This document shows, piece after piece, positions 36,701 to 47,053 of a stretch of 64,000 nucleotides of DNA. Both the position numbers and the translations under genes were made by a program. Positions within the stretch are counted from its first letter, which is position 1, and the number at the start of each line of letters is the position of its first letter. The stretch spans positions 14,651,501 through 14,715,500 of the forward strand of contig NC_046680.1 in the NCBI RefSeq assembly GCF_009870125.1. Direction: 5' to 3'. The stretch comes from Drosophila pseudoobscura (Eukaryota > Arthropoda > Insecta > Diptera > Drosophilidae). The notes beneath the pieces are model-generated. The model made no database searches. It was not told the origin of the DNA and was given only the letters and a program-made list of their open reading frames with translations.

Positions 36701-39532
36701 TTTCTGCTCTTCTGTTGCCTTTGCAATTCTACTTTCGGGAGGCGCTTTCGTAACGCATTTTGGCAGCACCTGTCCTACCCCCCCCCCCCCACCCCCTTCA
36801 CCACCCTTTTCTCATTCTTCCCCCTTCTTTTCACCAGCCTCCCCTCTCTGTATGCCCCCTCTTTGATGATTGCAAAATCTTGTGTAGAAAGATTGAACAA
36901 TTTCAAAAAAAAAGAAAAGAAAGAGAGCATTTTTCGTAGAATGAAAATTGAAATTTAATCAGCGAACCAATACACGGACACAACACACAGCCTCCCTCCT
37001 GCTGAGAGCGAGAAAGAGAGAGAGAGAGAGAGAGCAGCAGAAGGGGAAAGGTGGAAGAGGGACCCAAGCAGCGCCGCACGTAACGTGAGCACAAAAACAA
37101 CAGCCACGAATGAGGGGAATGGGAATGCAAGAGGGGGACGGGGGGGGGGAGGGGGCAGCAGGGTAGCTGGCTAAGAAGAGGGTAAATCATAGGGGAGGGG
37201 GTGTGTGGAGGGGCAGCAGAGGATGCTCTGGCGATCGAGGCGAGCACTTTTGTCTATATTTAGACCGAAAATGCAAATGGCGTACAGCAGCAGCGCACAC
37301 GATCGCAGGCACAGGCAGAGAGCGAAGAAAAGAGACAGATATACATATAGACAGAGAGAGAGAGAGCGGGAGAGAGAGAGATATGTACAGGCCAGCAGTG
37401 AGGTGAAAAAGCGATCACTGAGGTGAGTTTTTGGCGGATTTTCGCGCATGCGCTTGAAGCGGAAACGATCGTCAACAGACGCCATTTTGTGGACGCGACG
37501 ATGCGTTGCGATGCCGTCACGAGGAACAAGCTAAAGATCGAGGCAAAATGAAAGTTGAACATTTTTATAGATAGATTTTTTAACTAAATTTAACATTTTT
37601 TGTTTTGGTTTTGGTTTTAAAATTAAACTTTTGTGAATGAAGAACAAACACCTGAAGGCAGAACCATCGCCCCTCCCCCCCCCTCGGCGAAGATCTATTT
37701 TGAAATATTATCAATTTTGTGCAAGTAAACAACAAAAATCGATTCATGCTGAAAAGATATGCGCATACGAGTAATGTTATTGGCCCCGCCATTTATTTTT
37801 ACAGCCAGCAGCAAAGATAGATCCTCTGCGGCGTGGCTGTGGCACGTGCCGCAGCTAAAATCGGACACAAGAACAGATATAGCAGAGTCACATCGAGAGA
37901 GAGAGAGAGAGAGAGATAGAGATATAGATATAGCCATAGTTCTCTTTCTGCAAGTCTGTCTGCTGTGTTTATTCCCATGTTTATACAGATTTTATGTTTG
38001 CTTTCTTTATTGGTTTTCCACACATTGGATATTGGATAATTTCTGGGGGTTTCGGAGGCCATTGCATTCCCCAATCATCTGGTGATTCAGCGAAGATTCT
38101 TGTGGGTGGTCCATCGACAGAAAAAAGGAGGCCCGTCCACGTCTACTTTGTTTGGGGGCTTCTTTCGGGATCCCTTTTCCTGATTTTAGACACTAATCAA
38201 GGCAGCACTCGGAAGAGGACTCCACCTCTAGACATCTCTCCCGGGACCCCCCTCTTCTGTGTCTCTCTACCTTTTGCTTGCAGAGAGAGGGAGCGAGAGG
38301 GAGGGGGCCACGGCGACCGTGTGTAACCCCAAACCAAAAACATGAATGACAAAAGGAATTATTGAGAAATTATGATTTCCAGAGGGGCTGTCGTCTCCCC
38401 AAAGGCGTGACAAAGAATAACAAATGTTGGGAGTGGGGCAGCGGGATGCAACCATGGCCAAAGGATTGGCTCTACCCCTCCTTCCCAAGTGCATTCCCTA
38501 CCTCCACGCCACTCCCTCCCTTCCTCCCTTCCTGCCTTCCTTCCTTCAGTGTGGCACGATCTCCACCGAATGCAAATGCCACATAGAGCACGCGTTGTGT
38601 CTGTTCTCTGCCTCTGCGTGAGTGTGTGTGTGTGTGTGTGTGTGCTGCCACGGATTACAAGGAGATGGAAGATCTGTACGGGGCCGTGCCCGGCCGGGCC
38701 CCTTCTCTGCTTTCAGTTTTACTAATTGCTTCCGTTTTGGTGCTGCTCTGGTTTTCAGGGGTTCTAGAGATTCATTTTAATTGCATTTCTTTTAACGGTA
38801 ACATCAGTGGAAGAAGTGGCATGCCCCAAGCCCAAGCCATGCCTTGCCTTCTGCCTCCTGCCTTCGCCTCTTGCCCATTTCCTTCTGTCTTTGGCTGCCT
38901 GTCAGTCTGGGCGTCGGTCTGACGATGCCCCTGCCCCTACGCCTGCCACTGCCACCGCCCCACCGCCCCTCCGGCCCAGTTCATGCCTGCCATGTCAATA
39001 ACATTTGCGTACACGGGAAATATCTTTCTTGGGCGTCTTCGGTAACCAGGGGTGTCGCAAACGGGGGTCACACTTTAAGGATTGCCGCCACAGCTACGAG
39101 CTGTCTGGAATATGGGAATCTAGTACCCCCTTGACATAGGGTTTTCCCCCCTTTTAAGGCACCACCAACGCCACTGCCACTGCCTCTGACTTTTGGTTTT
39201 ATTGTAGAAAAAACAACAAAAAACCAATTTCAAACGAAGCATTGCACAAATATACAGATATTCACATCACACACAGGGACACACACACACACATACACAC
39301 AAATACACACAAATACACACATGCACACAGAAAAGATCGAGGAATGTTTCAACATCGAATGAGCGTAGTACCGCCTTATGGCCGATGTCTGCCGCCGCTG
39401 TTTCTGTTGGGCCTTTGAGGTGAGAAAGAGAGCAAAGTGAAATGTGGCTGCAGGCCCTCCGCTCAAACACACACGCACAAAAAGATACAGCTACAAAGCA
39501 GTACAGAGATGGAGATACATTTGAGGTAATGC

Positions 39533-39996
39533 TCAAGTGAATACCCCTCCCCCTCCCCACCCCCCTTCAATAATCTTCTATTGGCCGCACTCGAAACTCG
39601 AATGCTGGTCCCAGATCTCCTGCTGCCCAGGAAGCTGCCTCAACCTCCAGAGGATGCAACCACTTGAGGCAGAAACGCGACTCGGAGTCCAGTCCACACG
39701 AAGAGTGGGGGGGGGGGGTCGGGAAATGTGCCTCATTGAGTTTGGGGATTTCCTCAAAAACCATTTATGCAACAAGCAATCGATTGAGCGACATCCGAGT
39801 GGCAGGAACAGCGAATCGGAAACCAGAAACAGCTGTAGGAAAAAGGAATCTTTTCGGAAGGAGAAGAAGGAGGCAGAAGAGGTGCTTCTAAATAGATAAA
39901 AGATTGGAAAGGAAAAGGTAAAAGAGTTTATTCGGTAATCGGTAGATATAGAAGCACACTTAAGGTTAAAGTTCAAGAGCATCAAACACTCAAGTG
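39533..39996. promoter_or_regulatory. Cluster of three Tinman-type sites, candidate cardiac enhancer
   Basis: TCAAGTG lies at 39533-39539 and 39990-39996, and its complement CACTTGA at 39661-39667. A GATA word (AGATAAAAG) lies at about 39,894. In D. melanogaster a Tinman-dependent Mef2 heart enhancer with two such sites lies roughly 5.9 kb upstream of the transcription start. Measured from the candidate proximal start near 46.2 kb, this cluster is 6.2-6.7 kb upstream. Function is inferred from motif and position. Confidence 0.4.
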
Positions 39997-40709
39997 TTTC
40001 GAAATGATTTCTTTTTGTGTTTCTTGTGAGTTTTTAGAAAGTTCAAAGACCGAAGACCTGGCAAAGCAAGCCGACTGTAACCTTTTGCTAAAAATAAATA
40101 AGGAGCCAAGTTCATCGATGGATTTAAATGATTTCTACGCGAGTTCTTTCTGTGTCTCTGAACTAGATATATGTACATATGTACGCAGTTTTCTCTACAG
40201 AGGGGCCTCTACGGGCCTCCCAAGAGCCGAGCATTCAGGCCCCGTTTAGAGTGATGATGTTGTGGCAGCCCCATCCATTCTCTGGCTGCTTCAATCCGGT
40301 GCCTGCCTCGCCTCAACTGTCGCTTTGCATCAGCTTACAAGATTTATGGTATCCTTTCAACTTTAAACTCGCTTTGAGCACTTGTCTCCAGCACAGCTCG
40401 GCCTCTCTCTCTCTCTGCTTCCAAGCTGGCGGGGGCATGCCACACACACATGCCGCATATGTTGAAAGAGTTGTTCGAACAGTAGTAGTCCGGGTCCGGG
40501 CTTCAGGGGGGCTTTACTGTGCGACGCAGTGCGTTGCAGGAGGTTAACGCGTGTTAAAACGCGTGTGCATTGAACCGCGCGCGTCATAAATCGCGTGCGA
40601 CACTCAAGCGTTTCTTGTTGTTCTTCTTTGGGCGTTTAAAAACGCCCCCCCTGGCTAAAAATTGACTACATTTTCATTTGGCTTTTCCGCTGTTCTCTTT
40701 TCATTGCAG

Positions 40710-40784
40710 TGAAAATATCTTTTGTACCTGTTGTTGGTCCTCGGCTGTCGCCAAAGCCTGAAGGCAGATACTTCTTCCGCTAAG
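40710..40784 (+). other. Candidate internal non-coding leader exon
   Basis: A strong acceptor (TCTCTTTTCATTGCAG) is followed 75 bp later by a strong donor (CTAAG|GTGAGT). All three frames meet a stop or have no start. The pair looks like a small untranslated exon between a distal promoter and the Mef2 leader exon at 53408. Confidence 0.4.
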
Positions 40785-41848
40785 GTGAGTCGCCAGCCAC
40801 CCGCACCTGCACCCCCTACCTTCCAGCACGTGCCACGCTTTACGAAGCTTGCCCCAAACTGTGGCAGACCGGCAGACTGCCAGTGGAGTGTGCGTGTGTG
40901 TGTGTGTGTGTGTGCAAGGCAAATATTTACACTCAATGGAACATAATAAAGACATTAGGCGGAAATATTGTGTGTGTGGGCGTGTGGGCGGGCAGGGATG
41001 GTGCAATAACTCAAGTCCTTTGGCGGGGAAGAAATTATATAAAACTTGTACCAACCCTCCCACCCCTCCCAGTGGATGGCTGTCTCTCTCTCTCTCTCTC
41101 TCTCTCTCTGGGTGGGACACTTTCCTTTATTGCTCTGCGAGCTTCCGTCAATTTCCGTGTATCTTTTAGCCATCTCCGTCGTTTGTTGCTAACCTCTCCT
41201 ATCCTGGATGCCTGTCTCCGGCCTTTTGCTGTTGATACCTCCTGGTTCCGGTTGTCCTTTCCCACCAAAGATTTGTCTCACGGGTGTATAAAACGCTGAA
41301 AAGGGAAATTCAACAAGTTTTAAGCTATCAAATAAACTTAAACTTGAAAAAATTAATGTTTTCTTGGAGGAATCCTCTGGCAATCCTCCTACAGGTTCTC
41401 CATAAGAGCTCCCTTAATAGCAGTGGCCTTTGCATGCATTTCTGGTTATTCAGAAAACGTATTCGAAGAACAAAACAGAACACATACAATTCGACTGAGA
41501 CTGAGAGAACTGAAGGATTTTCCAGGAAGGAAAGGCTTTTCCTTGATGTTTTCTGGCTGCAAGTGCAGTGGGCGGTGTGGTGGGGTGGGGTTAAGGCCAA
41601 GCTTTGAGCTTCATGTAAATTCCATTTGCAAATCATTAAATCCGCCTCCACACTTCATACTTTTTGTGTGCGTAGGAGTGTGTCTGTGTATCTGTCAGAT
41701 ACAGAGATCCAGAGCCACTCACATAGATACTATATGTATTTGATTGATGAGAGAAGATTACCTCAATCAATGTCTTGGCTTGAATGCCATATGTCCCACT
41801 CTTTCGAGTGTTATTTCTGCACGCACGCTTTGTGGGGGGGGATCTGGG

Positions 41849-41878
41849 AACAGAACAGAACAGAACAGAACAGAACAG
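41849..41878. repeat. ACAGA pentamer array
   Basis: Five to six tandem ACAGA units. Confidence 0.9.
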
Positions 41879-43642
41879 CGTCATGCACACGTCATGTATG
41901 TTGATTCTGTACTATTCCCGGGGAATTCCCCATTTTGCGGCTCTGCCTTGTGCCAATCCGTCAGTCTCTGATTGAAAAGTCGAGTGAAGAATGAAGTCAT
42001 GAATAAGGAAAAAGTTCCACTCAATTATCGCGGCTACCTGGACAGTCCATTTAGCCATTGTCCTTGGCCTCGAATAAGTGCATTAAATATGTGCAATCCT
42101 TCATCGTTTCACTGGGAAAATTGAAATGAAAACTTTGTGAGGAAAAAATGTGAAAAAACGGTTGACAGATTCTCAGATAAGTTTTTGGGGGCAGGCGGCA
42201 GGCGGCAACTATTTTGGGGGGAACAATCAGGGCTCTGCTGAAAAGTCAGCCAACTGTCAGGGGCAATTAGAGAGACACGAGAGAGAGAGAGTTTTCACCA
42301 GTGAAGTTCGATGGCAGCAATAGAGAAAGTCTTTCTAAGCATACCCTCATCTTGCTCCTCCCCCGAGATCCTGGTCTCTCTCTCTCTCTCTCTCTCTCTG
42401 TTTGGGAAAACTTATCATTCATGCAAACAGTGAAATGCTTTCACAGCAGAGCCCCTGTCTCCAGTCCCCAGTCCCCGTGCCCCCTGGCCGTGTGGCACAC
42501 GTGTTAAGGTGGAATTTATTCAGGATGACAGGCAGCCGAGAGGATGCCTCCTGGAGGCATCAGGCTTTGACTTTTCTCCGAAAGCGTGGGCAAAATTGAT
42601 TAGATTATTCATCGGAGAGGAGGGGAGGCAGAGTGGGAAATTAGGGCCTCCTTTACCCCTCCCTGCCCCCGATTCGAGTGTCCCCAAGCCAACATTTAAT
42701 CACATTTAAATTGCACTCAATGCTCGATCCCAAAATTGATTCGAGATTCCCTTTTTTTTATTATTATGAAACGAAAGGTAACGAAATGGGAGAGGAGGCC
42801 TCGGATAAAGCCCTGTTTAAGCCAAGCAATTGAAATGTAATTAGGCAATGCTAATGCCACTCTTTAGATACAGACACAGGAAGGGGGGAGGGGGGGGGGG
42901 GGGGGAGGACACTCTCCCTTTCTTTTCTGAAACACACACATAATTACTTGAGCTCCTTCTTTTCAGGATATTTGCATAATTGATGTTCCCGCAAAGACAT
43001 TTTTCAATTTCAAATTTCGACTCTGTCTCTCTCTCTCTCATTAAGCAATTAAAAAGATGGTTTTCCCTGTAATTCCCGTACGCTTATGGGGGTACAAGAT
43101 ACAAGATACAAGATACTCTGTGTGCTGCTGCATCCACCAGATTCCTTCCGCCCTTTGTTTGTGGGGGGAATGAATGAAATTTATGAAAATTACCTACGCA
43201 GCGTTTGCAGCAGCAAAAGACAAGATTCAGCGATGTATAGACCAAGGGAATACCCTTTGGAGTGCATTTCTTTGATTGAACTTCCAACCGAGAGGCGTTG
43301 CCGCACGACGCGCATAATCAGAAAGTTCTTACTGTTCTGTCTGTGGGGTTCTTTCTCTCTCACAAACTCATCATACCCCTTGGAACACTCTCATTCGATG
43401 GGTATTCGGTATATACACGAAAAGAAAACACCAAAGTGAAGTGCAGTGAAGTTTCCACGTGGTCCATGGATCGTTTGGAGTTGCTTTCTGGCTTGGCTTG
43501 GGGTGAGGATCGCTGAAGTAAACCCCTGCAACGGCAAGCGGCAAGCGGCATGGTAGCGGCAGCGGCAGCGGCAGTTAAGTCAGACTCAACAACACATTGA
43601 GGCTGCTGCTGGTGCGGCTGCGGCTGCGGCTGCCGCATGTTG

Positions 43643-43897
43643 CACATGTGTGTCCACATGCAGCGTGAGGCAGGCAGGGACATGGTCATGGACACGGGCA
43701 CATGGGCGAATCGCTGAGCGGCGTTTATTGAATTAAGACTGTCGACGACTGTTTGCAGTTGGCAGTTGTCGCACCCTCGGCTTGCAACAGCCTCCAGGGG
43801 CAGCCTCTGGCGAGGCCGGAGGTACCGGAGGCGTTAAAAGTCACAAGGACATGGACCGAACCACGAATGTGCATTGCCAGTGCCAATGTGCCACATG
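43643..43897. promoter_or_regulatory. CACATG E-box cluster, candidate mesodermal enhancer
   Basis: CACATG words lie at 43643-43648 (inside CACATGTG), 43655-43660, 43699-43704 and 43892-43897, four in 255 bp. Twist and other bHLH factors bind such E-boxes, and Twist drives early Mef2 expression through an element about 2.2 kb upstream in D. melanogaster. This cluster is 2.3-2.6 kb upstream of the candidate start near 46.22 kb. The link is inference. Confidence 0.35.
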
Positions 43898-45036
43898 CTG
43901 AACGAAACCCAACGAAACGAAGCTGTGCTGTGCTGTGCTGCGGCCCTTCCGTGCAACATTGTGTGGCGCCGCTGAGAGGCTGCAAAGAGAGATCTCTCGA
44001 GAGCCATAAAACGGGTAACATGGTTCCGCCGCACTTGGGATCGGTAATGCGTGATTTTTACAGAAAACCATTCAAGGGGAGGGGGTGGGGAGGGGTGCAC
44101 CAGCATCTGGCATTTGCATATTGCTGTAAAAAGTCACGTTAAAGATTTGCCAACCGTTTAACGGGCAGCCACAGCCGGGGCTCCATTGAGCCACATTCCA
44201 CGCCTCTCTGGGAGATCCTGTGGGGGGGGCCCGGAGACGGTGCGTATCAGAAGTGTATGTCAAAAACCATTCTCTCCTCTGTATCCATTCTAGAACAGAA
44301 AATCCTTTTCTTTCTTATTCCCATCTTGTTCCCTATCCATCGCTCCGCATCTCCCTCCAAAGGTTGTGGAAACAATCGTATTATTTATGATTCCAGGATC
44401 GAAAAGGGGGGCACTGTCCTGGCATTAGAATGGAGAGCCTTCCATTCCCAAACATAAATAATATTCCATTTAGCTGGGCCATCGACAAAGGCTGAAGAGT
44501 CGCCTGGAAAGGAAGGGACGGAGGGGCATGGGAGGGGATGGGATGGGATGGAATCAACTGAGTCATGAGTCGCATTTACAAATTGAATTCAATTTGCAAA
44601 ATAAACCCGCCCCCACCGCAGCCTGTCTTCCATCCTCTCTCCCTCTCCCACTCCCACTCCCACTCCCTGTTCCCCTCGCTCTCTGTTCGCTCTCTCCTTT
44701 TCCCTGCTTCTGTCTGCTGTCATCAATCGAAGCAGAAACAATGAATGGGAATGCCATATACTCGTATGAATATACTCGAAAGGACTACCCGTGCTGGGTA
44801 CTCTATGGAGCCCCTCTCTGGAGGCCCCTTCTCTCTCTCCTGCTGTTCTTACTTTCGTTTTCCTTCTATCCACTTTCTGTTCTCTTCTGTTGTGCTCCTC
44901 TTTGGCGGCTTTTAATGCCTTTTTATGCTGCTGCCATACACAGGTCACAGGTCAACGGAGTTTTTATTAAGCCTCGTCAGGAAGCAACTAATAGTGCGGC
45001 AAGGAGGAAGCAGCATGGCGTGTGCTTGTGCTTAAG

Positions 45037-45119
45037 GTGGGGTGGGCTGGGGGGCTGGGGGTGGGCCTGGGGGTGGGCTGGGGGTGGGCCTGGGGGTGGG
45101 CCTGGGGGTGGCCTGGGGT
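45037..45119. repeat. G-rich minisatellite, GGGGGTGGGCCT units
   Basis: About six imperfect 12-bp units of GGGGGTGGGCCT type. The G tracts could fold into G-quadruplexes. Long frames in both directions are repeat artefacts. Confidence 0.8.
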
Positions 45120-46220
45120 GTTTTGGGGAGGGAAAGTGCGGGGGAGAGGACCCCGAAACAAGGACAATGTGTTGTCGCACGATAACCCACTAAATGGTGT
45201 GGCGAGAGGGGGAGAGTGGCAGTGGGAGAAAGCAAAGCAAAGCAACGCATTAGTTTTGGTAGGAGGCGCAGCGGTAGGGGTAGCTGCAGAGGGTGAGGGT
45301 AAGGGGAGGCTACAAGGATAATTAACATTCATGAGTCGACGCCAGAGCGAGACAAGGAGCTTCTTTTTGAACCGAATTTTGATACCCAAGCAGAAATATT
45401 GCTCTTATTCCATAATGAGCTCCTAAGCAGGAAAGTTTCAGAGGAAATACTCGGAACAGTGTCCATGGAAACAGGCAGACAGATGCCCTTCCTTCTGCTA
45501 TCCTTCCCCCCCCCCCCCCCCCCCCTCTCTCTCTCTCTCCTCCTGCAAAAGGGTATTCCTGGGAGGAGCGACGAGGCAGCGCCAAAAAGGAAAAACTGTT
45601 GCAACTGTTGCTGTGGCATGGCTGTGGCATGGAAAACGGCTGATTGATCCACTGTACGGGTGTGTGTGTGTGTGCGTCCCTGTGTGGGTGTCAGAGCGTC
45701 TGGGACCTCGGGAGCACAAACAAAAACCATATGTTTCATGTTTGACTCCCGCAGGCAGGCACTCACTCTTTCACTCCACCCCCCGTTCCCTCTCTTTCCC
45801 TCGCTCTCTCTGAAAAGTCACTCAAGTTTGCTTTCGTTTTGAGCACAAACTCAGAAAGCAGCGCCTGCGCGAGCCCACTCTCTCTCTCTCTCACACTCAG
45901 TCTCTCGCTCTCTGTGTGTGTGTGTGATATTTTGTTACACAAAAAAAAAGAAACGAAATGAAATCGAATGGAATCTGCAGCAGAAGCAACGCACAAATAC
46001 CATCGCACATACCGTTAGGAACAGGCACAAGCACTCGCCGAGAGTCTGTGTGTGTGTGTGTATGTGTATCCTCCTCACTCTTTCTTGCTCGCGCTCGCGC
46101 TCGCGCTCTCCCTCTCTCCCTCTCTCTCTCAACCTCTGTATCGGTGTCTGAGTGTGTTCTGCCTTGGTATTGGGGCATTTTCAGCCGCCTCGCATTACGA
46201 CGTCAACGACAGCCGTATCC

Positions 46221-47053
46221 GTCAGTACGTTTGTACGCGTCCGCAGCGCCGCTTCTTCAGTTTTTTTCGGGGATCTGCCGTGCGCGCTTCTTCAGTGGAG
46301 ACTGCCTTCTTGATTCTGATTTAGATTCAGATACCGACCATATTCTTGAAATTCGTTTCGCTTCGAGCCAAATACGATCTCGATCGGATCTTTCGGATAC
46401 TTTCTTCACGCGGAAATTGTTGCGCCAGAAATGTGCTATACGGAAAATATGTTGCCGCCGCCGCCGCCGCCCCTGCTCTCGCTCTACGCGCAATAATTTA
46501 TTTATACTCCAAATCTATAAACAAATTTAAACGTCTATTTCCATAAATAAATTGCAAACAAACAATACAAATAGAAATACAAACACAAACCCAAACACAA
46601 CCACAACGCCAACCGTCGGACAATTATAAAATTTTATTTATAACTTTTATTTGCCGCAACGCGTCCTCCCTCCGCCGTCCAACAATCGGAGTCACCTTTT
46701 GTTTATATTTACAAATATCAATTTGATTTCTCGGTCAAACATAAATACAAAAAAAAGCAACAAAGTTTCAAAAAATAAACACCAAAACATATCAGCAGAC
46801 ATTACGCGTATTCTGTGCCGTCGATGTTTATCAAACAAGGCCCCCGAGCGCCCCCCAAACAAAGCGCCCCAACAATTGTCCGGCAATAATTTCAACAACA
46901 AAAGCATTTGCATTTGAACTTCCCGCGGAGCCTTCGAGTGTGCAAACCTTTTTTCCGAGAGGCCACCTCTGAGATTCCCCCACACCCCAAAAGGCGGTTT
47001 CGTCTCAGCTGATTTTTGGATTGTGGAGAGAACGTTTTCCGGGTGGCAAACAT
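46221..47053 (+). other. Candidate proximal 5' leader exon of Mef2
   Basis: A stretch with clear fly 5' UTR character: repeated CAAACACAAACCC and CAACAAAAGC words, high A+C and no long frame. It ends in CAT|GTAAGT at 47054. Initiator-like TCAGT words lie at 46222, 46257 and 46292. Spliced to the acceptor at 53407 it would give a leader of over 1 kb for Mef2. The start position is approximate. Confidence 0.5.

Larger units (their letters stand above)
32237..40709. other. Gene desert, third block
   Basis: No supportable gene. A GGGAT pentamer array lies at about 33,756-33,793, G and C homopolymer tracts near 34,628 and 36,607, and long GA runs near 37.0, 37.35 and 37.9 kb. A pyrimidine-rich acceptor-like site lies at about 34,211 with no convincing donor. 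Tinman-type sites cluster near 39.5-40.0 kb (own entry). Confidence 0.45.
40785..46220. promoter_or_regulatory. Upstream region of candidate Mef2 proximal promoter
   Basis: No supportable gene. It holds GT and CT microsatellites (about 40,890, 41,080 and 42,375), an ACAGA pentamer array (41,849-41,878), an E-box cluster (43,643-43,897), a G-rich 12-bp minisatellite (45,037-45,119) and a long C tract (about 45,510). A 221-codon frame at 44.5-45.2 kb is a product of the G-rich repeats. Confidence 0.45.

Noticed and set aside
16681-42325. Many GA/CT runs as possible dosage-compensation (MSL) sites
   Set aside because: They would matter only if this Muller element were X-linked, as in D. miranda. 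Simple GA runs are common in fly introns, and the species cannot be settled here.
44528-45193. 221-codon open frame on plus
   Set aside because: Its sequence is driven by pyrimidine tracts and the GGGGGTGGGCCT minisatellite; no family resemblance, and other frames are equally open.
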